Assembly (NCBI RefSeq): GCF_005298175.1
Contig: NZ_SZYH01000001.1
Coordinates: 2,542,001-2,606,000 of the forward strand
DNA length: 64,000 bases
From: Marinobacter panjinensis
GTDB lineage: Bacteria > Pseudomonadota > Gammaproteobacteria > Pseudomonadales > Oleiphilaceae
Direction: 5' to 3'
A model generated the notes under the pieces. It was not told the DNA's origin and did no database searches. It saw nothing but the letters and a program-made list of their open reading frames with translations. Every line of letters begins with the position of its first letter. Position 1 is the first letter of the stretch. The translations under genes and the position numbers were made by a program. Shown here one piece after another: positions 45,201 through 53,581 of the stretch.

Positions 45201-48200
45201 CACCGCCGGTATCGGCCCGATCGCCGCTGTCATTACTCCGCTGGAACGGTTTGTAAAAGAATCCCGCGCCCAGAACAAGCGGGCAGACCAGGAGGTTATC
45301 GGCCTGATTGGCGATGCCTGTCACTTCCTGACCCAGGGCCTGAGCCAGATCCGCGAGAATCCGCAGGGAGACCTTCCCGGCACAGACAGCTTCCTGGATC
45401 GGCTGGAACAGATCAGCAATGCCACATTGCGCAGCGCCCGTTCCCGTGATGATGAATCCGACGAGGATAACCGGCCGCAGCTGGTTCAGCTATTCCTCAA
45501 CGAAGGCCTGGACATCCTGCTGGATGCCGACCGGATTCTTGACGAGTGGGCAGAACACCCTGAACAGACCGCTGCACTGGATACCCTGCGCACGGAATTG
45601 CGCCAGTTGACGGAGGGCGCACAACAGGCTGGCCTGGCAGACGTCGCCGAACTCTCGGGGGCGCTTACAGACGTCTACGAGCGCGCTGCGAAACCGGGGT
45701 TCCAGCCAGACCCGTCCTTCTTCGAGACCATCCGCGCTGGCCACGAACACCTGATCAACATGATGGACCAGGTCGCTGCCGGGCTTGCCACTGAGAGCGG
45801 TGATGAGCTGATTGCCAGCCTGGATGCGCTGGCCGTGGATATTTCCGAAGAAGCACCGGATGAGACACCGGATGCCTTTGAACAGGAATTCACCGGTGAC
45901 CTGGAGGAAATCGACCGCAGCTTTGAGCTTGAGGCAGAGGAGACCCCGGAAGAACAAAGTGACGAACTGCCACCGTTGGCGGAAACCGATGAAGATATGG
46001 ATCAGGAGCTTGCGGAGATCTTCCTTGAGGAAGCCCGCGACCTGATCGACAGCACCGCCGATGCCCTGCAGAACTGGAGCGACAATACCGGCAATCTGGA
46101 TCTGTTGCGCCTGCTACAAAGGGACCTGCACACACTGAAGGGCGGTGCGCGTCTTGCCGATATCCCGTCCATCGGTGACCTGTCCCACGAACTGGAAAAC
46201 CTGTTCGAAGGCCTGACCGAACAGCGGCTTGCCGTTACCGGTGAACTGTCCGATTTGCTGTTCCGCTGCCACGACCGTTTGGCGGGCATGGTGGATGCCC
46301 TGGAACAGAATGAGCAACCCCGGCCGGCACCGGACCTCATCAGTGAAATCCACGCCTACATGGACAGTGCCACTGGCTCTCGCCCGGTGACGGACGTGAA
46401 CCACGATGACCTCGAAACCGAAGCGGATGAAGACATTCCTCTGGCCGACCTGGACCAGGACGATAGTCCGGAACCGGAAACCCCGGCGGAGGTTCCGGAA
46501 GACGCTCCTGAAGAGGAACACGCCACCGATCTCTCCCACCTCGACCCGGAGCTGACCGGCATCTTCCTCGAAGAAGCCTACGACCTGATCAACTCCACCG
46601 GCAGCGCGCTGCATACCTGGAGCGAAGACACCTCCAACCGCGAAGTTGCGGCAGAGCTGCAGCGTGACGTGCACACCCTCAAAGGCGGCGCCCGCATGGC
46701 CGGTGTCGACGCCATTGGCGACCTGACCCATGTGCTGGAAGACCTGTTCGAGAAAGTGGCGGAAGGCCAGCTCAGCGCCAGTGACGAGATGAACGATCTG
46801 CTGTTCGCCTGTCACGACAGGCTGGCACAGATGGTTGAGCAGGTTGCCACGCAAAAACCGTGTCCGCCGGCAACAGCACTGGTTGCGCAGGTGCAAGCCA
46901 TTCTCTCCGGCAAGCCGATGCCGTCGGCAGAACCTGAAGAACCTGCGGAAGAGCCGGGAGCAGCAACCGATACATACGACGAAACAGAAGCAAACGACGA
47001 ACAGCCGGCGTCCGTCGCAGACGCCATACCACAGGCCTCCGATGATGACCTGGTAGGCATCTTCCTTGATGAAGGCCTGGAGATACACGAAGCCATTGGC
47101 GAATGCATTGCCCAGTGGCGCGATGAACCGGAAGAACTTGTCGGCGTAACCCAGCTTCAGCAGGAACTGCACACCCTCAAGGGTGGCGCGCGCCTGTCCG
47201 ACGTTGACCCCATTGCCGATCTGGCCGAAGCCTGGTCAGACGCCCTGGATCCACTGATTGCCGGTGCCAGCAACCAGTCGACTCTGCTGGAGCTCAGCGA
47301 AAAAGCTCATGGGTCCTTGCGGAACATGCTCGCCAGCCTGGAAGACGGCAGCAAGCCGGCTGCCGACAAGACGCTCATCGAGGCATTGAAAGATGCCCAC
47401 AAAGCGTCTGGCGAAGAGCTCTCCGAGGGTACCGCGCCTGCCGAAGCCTCCAGCGAAGAGGATGCTGTTGACGCCGAAGTACTGGAGATCTTTCTGGAAG
47501 AGGCCGGCGAGATCCTTGACCAGCTGGAACAGTTACTGGACGACTGGCGCAAAGACCCGGCCAACCACCATTTCAACCAGGAAGCCCAGCGTGCACTGCA
47601 CACCCTCAAGGGTGGAGCAAGGCTGTCCCAGCTTGGCGAGCTGGGAGACAAGGCCCATGGCCTGGAGACACGGCTGATCGACCTGGGTGGCAACACTCCG
47701 GGCGACGAGGCCTGGCAGGCCATTACCAAAGATCACGATGCCATCGTGGCGCTGGTTGCGGATATCCGCAGCCGGTTCGAGAATACCGGTGCGGTTCCCG
47801 AACCCGCCAAACCGGAAGCGAAAACACCAGAAGCGCCCAGGGCGCCCGAGCCGGTGGCCGAAAAGCCTGCCGAGCCGGAAAAACCGGTGGCGCCAGCGCC
47901 CAAGCCCAACAAAGTGCCCTCCAAGGCACCGGCAAAAGGGGCTGCCGCCCAGCGCGCGCCACAGGAAACCATTCGGGTATCCGCACCGCTGCTGGACGAA
48001 CTGGTCAACCTGGCCGGTGAAACCAGTATTACCCGTGGACGCCTGGAACAGCAGACCAGTGACTTCAGCCACAACCTCGACGAAATGGCCGCCACCATCG
48101 AGCGTCTGCGTGAACAGCTGCGCCGGATGGAGATCGAGACAGAGACCCAGATCCTTTTCCGCGCCGAGAAAGAGCACGGCCCGGACTACGGTGATGACTT

Positions 48201-49794
48201 CGACCCGCTGGAAATGGACCGCTATTCCGCCATTCAGCAGCTGTCGCGCGCATTGACGGAATCCTCCTCTGACCTTGCGGACCTGCGGGAAACCCTGTCC
48301 GACCGGGTACGGGATACCGAGACCCTGCTGGTACAACAGTCGCGGATCAACACGGAACTCCAGGAAGGTCTGATGAAGACCCGTATGATTCCGTTTGCTT
48401 CCATGGTGCCCAGGCTGCGCCGTATTGTTCGCCAGATCAGCGGCGAGCTCAGCAAGAAGGTCGAGTTTGATGTCCGTAACCCGGAAGGGGAAATGGACCG
48501 CAATATCCTTGAGCGCATGATTGCGCCGCTGGAACACATGCTGCGTAACGCGCTGGACCATGGTATCGAGACCCCCGCAGACCGCAAGAAAGCCGGCAAG
48601 CCGGAAACCGGTGAAGTGACCCTGTCGCTGACCCGTGAAGGTGGCGATGTGGTACTGCGGATGATCGACGACGGCGCCGGCATACCGGCCCAGGTCATTC
48701 GTGACAAGGCCATTCGCCAGGGCATGATGTCGGCGGATGAAGATCTGAGCGAGCGCGAAGTCCTGCAGTTCATCCTGCAGCCAGGCTTCTCCACCGCACA
48801 ACAGGTCACCCAGATTTCCGGCCGTGGCGTCGGCATGGACGTGGTTGCCAGCGAGATCAAACAGCTTGGCGGCAGCCTGGATATCGACTCCACGGTCGGC
48901 AAGGGCACCGTATTCACCGTTCGCCTGCCATTCACGGTATCCGTCAACCGGGCATTGATGGTCTCTACCGGCGAGGATTTCTACGCCATCCCGCTGAACA
49001 CCATTGAAGGTATCGTACGGGTCAGCACCTATGAGCTTGAGGAATATTACAAGCCAGAAGCGCCCCTTTACGAATACGCCGGCCAGCAGTACCGCCTGCA
49101 GTACCTGGGCAGCCTACTGAACAGTGATCACCATCCCAAGCTTCAGGGCCAGGCCCTGCCACTGCCGGTCATCCTGGTGCGTGGTGCCGAGCAGCCCATG
49201 GCCCTGCAGGTGGACAGCCTGATGGGCAGTCGCGAAATCGTGGTCAAGTCTCTTGGCCCGCAGTTCAGTACCGTACGTGGTGTGTCCGGTGCCACCATCC
49301 TTGGTGATGGTAACGTGGTGGTGATCCTCGACCTGCCGGCAATGATTCGTTCCGACATCCTTTCCGAGCGCCAGCGAATTGCCAACCTCGAGAAGGCCAA
49401 GGAAGCCTCACGCCGCGTGGAACAGTCCACCGTGGTTATGGTGGTGGACGACTCGGTCACCGTGCGCAAGGTTACCTCCCGCCTGCTGGAGCGTAATGGC
49501 ATGGAAGTGATCACGGCCAAAGACGGCCTGGATGCGGTGGCACAGCTGCAGGATCACAAGCCCGACATCATCCTGCTGGACATCGAGATGCCCCGCATGG
49601 ACGGTTTCGAAGTGGCCAGCTTTGTGCGCCATGATGAAAACCTCAAGGATACGCCGATCTGCATGATCACTTCCCGTACCGGGGAGAAGCACCGTGAGCG
49701 GGCGTTGGCCATCGGTGTCAACGAATACCTCGGCAAGCCTTTCCAGGAGACCGAACTGCTTGACACCATCACGCGGCTGACCGGGAATCAGTGA
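42238..49794 (+). CDS. chpA: Hybrid chemosensory histidine kinase ChpA (multi-Hpt CheA)
   Basis: CheA-type kinase of 2518 residues that drives type IV pilus chemosensing. I count ten Hpt-type modules by motif. Seven have the full HTLKG box, with His at about 648, 822, 981, 1298, 1479, 1645 and 1788. Two weaker ones have His49 (LHQVHGTLQM) and His483 (LHSIRGGLSL). One has Arg1122 at the His position (LRQLTEGAQQAGL). The CheA core follows from about residue 1910: dimerisation, ATPase (NALDHGIETP, MIDDGAGIP, GRGVGMDVV), a CheW domain, and a receiver with Asp2448. ATG 42238 has GGAG five bases upstream and begins MGNHHDSIALDWV. The stop overlaps chpB (TGATG). Confidence 0.96.
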   Translation: MGNHHDSIALDWVRGEIQDTLTQGQQALEAYVENRDDTARLRFCLNYLHQVHGTLQMVELYGAALLTEEMEKLTQAVLNETVASVDDAVEVLMQAILQLPQYLEHLASSKDDFPMVLLPLLNDLRAARGESLLSDTSLFKPDLAPSKVAAAANVSQRLQDPKVLGHIRKLRQMYQFALAGVVREADLDAHFDYMQKVIQRLIRLCQKTPRGQLWKAAGAFVETLQEHVNPVNTAVKALLRELDAEIRRLTDEHVDILQQEAPEALLKHLLYYVARARELDTPLVQELRNDYRLEQALPSDDDVDAAKSRVSGPGRDAIHSVVSALNEELAKLKDQLDLFVRSELRQNDELEELQPGLRQVANTLAVLGLGIPRKVITEQLELVEKLSAQPETVDDGTLMDIAGALLYVEASLAGLDSDRQSESSRTEDDQQSVNMGSRELGDASSALLRESRNTLEQVKTAIVNFIASQWETGEIEHVPGLLHSIRGGLSLIPLDRVADMLASAERYITDVLLGGRQVPDWKQLDTLADAITSIEYYLERLAEGIEDNDSVLSVAEASLNSLGFPVGAEPTWRHPSEEEVPLVDAEVPTASEATDSKGSDEELLDDEILGIFVEEAEEVLETINEFYPRLRQNHDDREALTEVRRAFHTLKGSGRLVGATSIGEVAWSVENLLNRVIDQTLRPNDDMFSLIDDVNARIPALINDFRSGRSDGDVAELIERAEAMSTTRKTDSDSATAESEAESDSDESDAEVPSEDRTETPAAQEQITVEDSSDDDLIDDEILEIFIEEAGEVLDTIREFLPMLLRQHDDRTALSEVRRAFHTLKGSGRMVGALVVGELAWSVENMLNRVIDGSIFMNDDIAGLLDEVTAVLPELVEDFEKRRAPSRDISTLEARAKALANGEIPDASTMPPSEPQASADEQPTTEALLTDDDEDAAVDPVLLDIFESETETHLQTLQDFIHAAGDKASVAYTDDLSRALHTLKGSAHTAGIGPIAAVITPLERFVKESRAQNKRADQEVIGLIGDACHFLTQGLSQIRENPQGDLPGTDSFLDRLEQISNATLRSARSRDDESDEDNRPQLVQLFLNEGLDILLDADRILDEWAEHPEQTAALDTLRTELRQLTEGAQQAGLADVAELSGALTDVYERAAKPGFQPDPSFFETIRAGHEHLINMMDQVAAGLATESGDELIASLDALAVDISEEAPDETPDAFEQEFTGDLEEIDRSFELEAEETPEEQSDELPPLAETDEDMDQELAEIFLEEARDLIDSTADALQNWSDNTGNLDLLRLLQRDLHTLKGGARLADIPSIGDLSHELENLFEGLTEQRLAVTGELSDLLFRCHDRLAGMVDALEQNEQPRPAPDLISEIHAYMDSATGSRPVTDVNHDDLETEADEDIPLADLDQDDSPEPETPAEVPEDAPEEEHATDLSHLDPELTGIFLEEAYDLINSTGSALHTWSEDTSNREVAAELQRDVHTLKGGARMAGVDAIGDLTHVLEDLFEKVAEGQLSASDEMNDLLFACHDRLAQMVEQVATQKPCPPATALVAQVQAILSGKPMPSAEPEEPAEEPGAATDTYDETEANDEQPASVADAIPQASDDDLVGIFLDEGLEIHEAIGECIAQWRDEPEELVGVTQLQQELHTLKGGARLSDVDPIADLAEAWSDALDPLIAGASNQSTLLELSEKAHGSLRNMLASLEDGSKPAADKTLIEALKDAHKASGEELSEGTAPAEASSEEDAVDAEVLEIFLEEAGEILDQLEQLLDDWRKDPANHHFNQEAQRALHTLKGGARLSQLGELGDKAHGLETRLIDLGGNTPGDEAWQAITKDHDAIVALVADIRSRFENTGAVPEPAKPEAKTPEAPRAPEPVAEKPAEPEKPVAPAPKPNKVPSKAPAKGAAAQRAPQETIRVSAPLLDELVNLAGETSITRGRLEQQTSDFSHNLDEMAATIERLREQLRRMEIETETQILFRAEKEHGPDYGDDFDPLEMDRYSAIQQLSRALTESSSDLADLRETLSDRVRDTETLLVQQSRINTELQEGLMKTRMIPFASMVPRLRRIVRQISGELSKKVEFDVRNPEGEMDRNILERMIAPLEHMLRNALDHGIETPADRKKAGKPETGEVTLSLTREGGDVVLRMIDDGAGIPAQVIRDKAIRQGMMSADEDLSEREVLQFILQPGFSTAQQVTQISGRGVGMDVVASEIKQLGGSLDIDSTVGKGTVFTVRLPFTVSVNRALMVSTGEDFYAIPLNTIEGIVRVSTYELEEYYKPEAPLYEYAGQQYRLQYLGSLLNSDHHPKLQGQALPLPVILVRGAEQPMALQVDSLMGSREIVVKSLGPQFSTVRGVSGATILGDGNVVVILDLPAMIRSDILSERQRIANLEKAKEASRRVEQSTVVMVVDDSVTVRKVTSRLLERNGMEVITAKDGLDAVAQLQDHKPDIILLDIEMPRMDGFEVASFVRHDENLKDTPICMITSRTGEKHRERALAIGVNEYLGKPFQETELLDTITRLTGNQ

Positions 49795-50846
49795 TGGCCG
49801 GCCAGCCAGGACGGCCAGCGGTCGGTATCGTCTCGGACATCGTCCTGCAGCGCCACCGGCTGCAGGAAGCCACGTCCAGGTTCGGCCTGGACGTTTGCTT
49901 TTCTGGCGACCCGGATCGTCTCCAGGGTTACCCGGAATTTCCGGATGCCAGCCTGTGGCTGATCACCCTGGAAGACGAGGCGGACCATCCGGTCCTGTTT
50001 GATCATCTGCTGGAGAATACCGAGGCACCGGTTCTTTTTGGCCTGGACCCGGCCCCTAAGCCCGGCAGCACCGACTATTTTCGCTGGGAACGCCGGTTGC
50101 TGGACAAGCTGGAGCAGTCCCTCGGACACATAGAGAAGCTGGATTCCGCGGCGGCTATCGAGGAGCTGGCCAACGAGCAGCCACAAACGGCGACCTCACC
50201 CACACTGCCCCACTGGATTCCGCCCGCATCGGCAGATCTGCCGGCCGAAGAAATCTGGATTCTGGGTGCATCACTCGGTGGCCCTGCCGCGGTTAAAACC
50301 TTCCTCGACAACCTCCCACCCGGCTTACCGGTGGGTTTTGTCTATGCTCAGCATATCGATAACAATTTTACCGAGGTGCTCACCCGGGTTCTGGGGCGCC
50401 ACGCTCACTACCAGCTGAAACCGGCAGAGAACGGCTATCGGATCCACAACGGTGACGTTATCCTGATGCCGGTGGAGCATGAATGGTCGCTGGACGACAG
50501 CGGTGCACTCCTGCAGCGGGATACACCCTGGCCGGGACCCTACGGCCCGTCCATCGACCAGGTGCTGCTGAATATCGGCGACCATTACGGTGCCCATTGC
50601 CACGCCATCGTGTTTTCAGGCATGGGCAATGACGGCGCCATTGCCGCGCCGTTGCTGAAGGCTTATGGTAGCCGCATCTGGGTGCAGGAAAGCTCCAGTT
50701 GTGGCAACAGTTCGATGCCCGATTCTGTGGCAGCCACGGGCTGCTCTGTGTTCTGTGGCACGCCGGAACAGCTGGCCCGAGAACTCGTCAAAACGATTGA
50801 AGAATCCTGCCTGCTCAAGGGCCGGCAAAAACGGGATTCCGCCTGA
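49794..50846 (+). CDS. chpB: CheB-type methylesterase ChpB
   Basis: Removes methyl groups from PilJ glutamates; 350 residues. The C-terminal catalytic domain has the Ser in ILGASLGGPAAVKTFL, the His in AQHIDNNFTEVL, and the Asp in SGMGNDGAIAAPLL. The N-terminal 170 residues are receiver-like in length but lack an obvious phospho-acceptor Asp. The start codon overlaps the chpA stop by one base, so translation is coupled. The adjacent 3' gene is chpC. Confidence 0.92.
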   Translation: MAGQPGRPAVGIVSDIVLQRHRLQEATSRFGLDVCFSGDPDRLQGYPEFPDASLWLITLEDEADHPVLFDHLLENTEAPVLFGLDPAPKPGSTDYFRWERRLLDKLEQSLGHIEKLDSAAAIEELANEQPQTATSPTLPHWIPPASADLPAEEIWILGASLGGPAAVKTFLDNLPPGLPVGFVYAQHIDNNFTEVLTRVLGRHAHYQLKPAENGYRIHNGDVILMPVEHEWSLDDSGALLQRDTPWPGPYGPSIDQVLLNIGDHYGAHCHAIVFSGMGNDGAIAAPLLKAYGSRIWVQESSSCGNSSMPDSVAATGCSVFCGTPEQLARELVKTIEESCLLKGRQKRDSA

Positions 50847-50857
50847 GGAAATGAGTA

Positions 50858-51319
50858 ATGAACGACAACAGCCAAACCCTGCCCTGCGTTATGATCCCCA
50901 TGAGCGGAAAACAACTGCTGTTACCGAACGTTTCGATAGCGGAAGTCGTGGATTTTGTCAGTTCCGACCCGGCAGCCAATACGCCGGAATGGCTGGTCGG
51001 TGAGCTGGACTGGCGCGGTCTGAACCTGCCGGTTATATCCTACGATGCAGCCAATGGCGGCAAGCTCACGGTTCCCGGGGGCAACCGGGGGCGCATTGTG
51101 GTGCTGAACACCATTGGCGATCACCATAATTCGGTGCCCTTCATGGCCCTGGTCACCCAGGGTATTCCCAGCCAGAACCGCCTGACTGAGGATCAGATCA
51201 AACAGATTGACGGCGAGACCGGCCCCGCCGACCTGATGGTGGTTGAAGTTGAGGGGGAAACCGCCATCATTCCGGATCTTGGCTACCTTGAGTCCCTCGC
51301 ACTGGAAGCATCCCGCTAG
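50858..51319 (+). CDS. chpC: CheW-like adaptor ChpC
   Basis: Second CheW-domain protein of the pilus chemosensory cluster; 153 residues. CheW-like strands are visible in MIPMSGKQLLLPNVSIAEVV, LVGELDWRGLNLPVISY and GRIVVLNTIGDHHNSVPF. In Pseudomonas ChpC is thought to link additional receptors to ChpA. It follows chpB by 11 bases and is the last gene of the pil-chp run; the zur gene begins 86 bases later behind its own promoter. Confidence 0.92.
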   Translation: MNDNSQTLPCVMIPMSGKQLLLPNVSIAEVVDFVSSDPAANTPEWLVGELDWRGLNLPVISYDAANGGKLTVPGGNRGRIVVLNTIGDHHNSVPFMALVTQGIPSQNRLTEDQIKQIDGETGPADLMVVEVEGETAIIPDLGYLESLALEASR

Positions 51320-51350
51320 CCGAACCACCCCTGTGACAGTCAACGCAGAC

Positions 51351-51388
51351 GTGGCACTGTGATTTGCTAATGTTATAATGTTGCAAAT
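51351..51388 (+). promoter_or_regulatory. Predicted zur promoter with overlapping Zur operator
   Basis: GTGGCA (51351-51356) and a perfect -10 TATAAT (51374-51379) are 17 bases apart. The -10 lies inside AATGTTATAATGTTGCAAAT (51369-51388), which matches the left half and centre of the Zur consensus (core TGTTATAATATAACA) with a weaker right half. Binding there would block RNA polymerase, giving zinc-dependent repression of zur-znuCB. Prediction by eye. Confidence 0.6.
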
Positions 51389-51405
51389 TTCGCAGGACAG
51401 TGCCC

Positions 51406-51897
51406 ATGTCATCCAGCGCTCTTCCCTATCGCCCCCACAATCACGAGGCCTGTGTTACCCAGGCACTGGCTGACGCCAGAACCATCTGTCAGCAGCATAA
51501 TGCCCGCCTGACGCCAACCCGCGAGCGGGTACTGGAGTTGATCTGGCAGTCCCACAAGCCTCTCGGTGCCTATGACGTTCTCGCTGTGCTGGCAGAAGAT
51601 GGCCACAATGCCGCGCCACCCACCGTGTATCGTGCCCTGGACTTCCTCCAGCAATACGGACTGGTGCACCGCATTGCCTCGCTGAATGCCTTTACAGGCT
51701 GTACCCACGCTGGCAAGAACCACAATGGCATGTTCCTGATCTGCCGTTCCTGCGGGAACGTGCTGGAACTGACAGCGCCCGCCGTTTCCAGTGCCGTCCA
51801 TACCGCCGCTGCGGAAGAAGCCTTCCGGCCGGAGGATGTCACCATTGAGGTTTCCGGCTACTGCCCGCGCTGTGCATCGGATAATGCCCATGACTGA
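51406..51897 (+). CDS. zur: Zinc uptake regulator Zur (Fur family)
   Basis: Zinc-responsive repressor of 163 residues. It has the Fur-type winged helix (LTPTRERVLELIWQS, PPTVYRALDFLQQYGLVHRI), the regulatory His/Cys region (CTHAGKNHNGMFLICRSCG) with a CxxC zinc site, and a second pair GYCPRC at the C-terminus. The context with znuC and znuB, eight-base overlap included, separates it from Fur and PerR. ATG 51406 has AGGA eight bases upstream. Probably autoregulated through the operator described above. Confidence 0.95.
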   Translation: MSSSALPYRPHNHEACVTQALADARTICQQHNARLTPTRERVLELIWQSHKPLGAYDVLAVLAEDGHNAAPPTVYRALDFLQQYGLVHRIASLNAFTGCTHAGKNHNGMFLICRSCGNVLELTAPAVSSAVHTAAAEEAFRPEDVTIEVSGYCPRCASDNAHD

Positions 51898-52669
51898 AGC
51901 ACTGGTAGAACTCCGACGGGTCACCATCAACTTCGACAACCGCCCCGTGGTGGATCAGGTGGATCTGCGGGTTCAGCGGGGAGATATCATTACGATTATC
52001 GGCCCCAACGGCGCTGGCAAGACCACACTGATCAAGGCGGTGTTGGGCATTCAACCCATCTCCGACGGCGCCCTGACCATGGCGCAGGGGCTCACCATCG
52101 GTTATGTGCCCCAGCACCTGACGCTGGAGTCCACCTTACCGCTCAGCGTAAAACGATTCATGCTGCTCAGTGGCCGCTCCCACCAGGAATGTCGGGAGGC
52201 ACTGGCCAAGACAGGTGTGGATCACCTGCTTGATGCCTCTGTCCACCATCTGTCAGGTGGCGAGAAGCAGCGGTTGCTGTTGGCCCGGGCGCTGGCCCGC
52301 AGGCCGGATCTGCTGGTACTGGACGAACCCGCTCAAGGCGTTGATATAAACGGGCAGGCAGCCCTTTACGACCTGATCAGAAACCTCAGGGATGATCTGA
52401 ACTGTGGCGTGATCATGATCTCCCACGATCTGCACCTGGTCATGGCGGCTACTGACAAGGTTATCTGCCTCAACCAGCACGTGTGCTGCAGTGGATACCC
52501 CGCGGACATCTCCCACGACCCGGCTTTCATTGAAACCTTCGGGCGTCCGGTAGCGGAAAGCCTGGCCGTTTACCATCACCGCCACAACCACAGCCACGAC
52601 CTGCACGGCGATGTGGTCTCCGGCGACCACGATGATGCCCATGGAGAGTGCTCCCATGCCCATCATTGA
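51890..52669 (+). CDS. znuC: Zinc ABC transporter ATP-binding protein ZnuC
   Basis: ATPase of the high-affinity zinc importer; 259 residues. Walker A GPNGAGKTTLIKAVLG, signature LSGGEKQRLLLARAL, Walker B LLVLDEPAQGVD, switch His in MISHDLH. The C-terminus is His/Asp-rich (HHRHNHSHDLHG, HAHH), a likely zinc-buffering tail typical of ZnuC. It overlaps zur by eight bases and znuB by 14. Confidence 0.96.
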   Translation: MTEALVELRRVTINFDNRPVVDQVDLRVQRGDIITIIGPNGAGKTTLIKAVLGIQPISDGALTMAQGLTIGYVPQHLTLESTLPLSVKRFMLLSGRSHQECREALAKTGVDHLLDASVHHLSGGEKQRLLLARALARRPDLLVLDEPAQGVDINGQAALYDLIRNLRDDLNCGVIMISHDLHLVMAATDKVICLNQHVCCSGYPADISHDPAFIETFGRPVAESLAVYHHRHNHSHDLHGDVVSGDHDDAHGECSHAHH

Positions 52670-53468
52670 TGCCGTCCTCGGGGATTTTTTCTGGCGTGCA
52701 CTGATCGGCGGCCTTGGCGTTGCCCTGGTGGCAGGACCGCTCGGCTGTTTCGTGGTCTGGCGGCGTATGGCCTACTTCGGCGATACCCTGGCCCATTCCG
52801 CACTGCTGGGCATTGCCCTGAGTTTTCTGATCAGCGTTCCCATCAACCTGGGGGTAATCATCACCTGCGTGGTACTGGCAGTGGCTCTGGTTCTGTTTTC
52901 CCGCAGCAAGACTCTGGCCACCGATACCCTGCTGGGAATTCTGGCCCACAGTGCACTGGCTATCGGCCTGGTGACACTGAGCTTTATGCCCGACATACGC
53001 GTGGACCTGACCGGCCTGCTGTTTGGCGACCTGCTGGCCATGAGCCGCCATGACCTGCTGTGGATCTATGGGGGTGCCTTGTTGATTCTGGGGTTGCTGA
53101 CAGTGCTGTGGCGGGGACTGCTGATGAGTACGATTCACGAAGAACTGGCCAGGGTTGAAGGTGTGCCGGTAGAACGCCTGCGACTGGCACTGATGCTGAT
53201 GTTTTCCATAGTTATCGCCGTAGCCATGAAAATCGTCGGGGTACTGTTGATCACTGCCTTGCTGATTATTCCTGCTGCTACTGCACGCCGCCTGGCAACC
53301 AATCCGGAGCACATGGTGGGACTGGCGATCGTCTTCGGTTTTGTGGCCGTTACCGGGGGGCTGACACTGTCCTGGCACCTTGATACTCCGGCCGGCCCTT
53401 CCGTGGTGGTCACCGCCTTTTCCGTTTTCCTACTGGTTTATGGCTCGGCGCGACAGATCCAGGCCTGA
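52656..53468 (+). CDS. znuB: Zinc ABC transporter permease ZnuB
   Basis: Membrane subunit of the zinc importer, 270 residues, about eight helices of the ABC-3 family. Typical segments: LVAGPLGCFVVWRRMAYFGD, HSALLGIALSFLI, and VGVLLITALLIIPAATAR. ATG 52656 lies inside the znuC end, preceded by GGAG. The periplasmic binding protein ZnuA is not encoded next to it and is not found in the window. Confidence 0.96.
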   Translation: MPIIDAVLGDFFWRALIGGLGVALVAGPLGCFVVWRRMAYFGDTLAHSALLGIALSFLISVPINLGVIITCVVLAVALVLFSRSKTLATDTLLGILAHSALAIGLVTLSFMPDIRVDLTGLLFGDLLAMSRHDLLWIYGGALLILGLLTVLWRGLLMSTIHEELARVEGVPVERLRLALMLMFSIVIAVAMKIVGVLLITALLIIPAATARRLATNPEHMVGLAIVFGFVAVTGGLTLSWHLDTPAGPSVVVTAFSVFLLVYGSARQIQA

Positions 53469-53581
53469 CGCCGGGTACTACAGACCGGGTTTCCGGGTGC
53501 TGTGGCCACGATCCAAAGTGTAGACTAAGGTATAGGGCACGCAGTCACCCCAAAATCTCGCCCACGGTTACGGATCAACCT

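Noticed and set aside
44179-47620. Recurring HTLKG blocks looked at as a possible DNA repeat array or CRISPR
   Set aside because: The repeats are coding, spaced by several hundred bases and degenerate at DNA level; they are Hpt modules of ChpA. No CRISPR-like array exists in the window.
47533-48801. Long open frame on the minus strand inside chpA (and others at 46114-47172 and 42628-43497)
   Set aside because: They lie opposite a well-supported kinase gene, have low-complexity Gln/His/Val-rich translations with no recognisable motif, and reflect high-GC codon structure.
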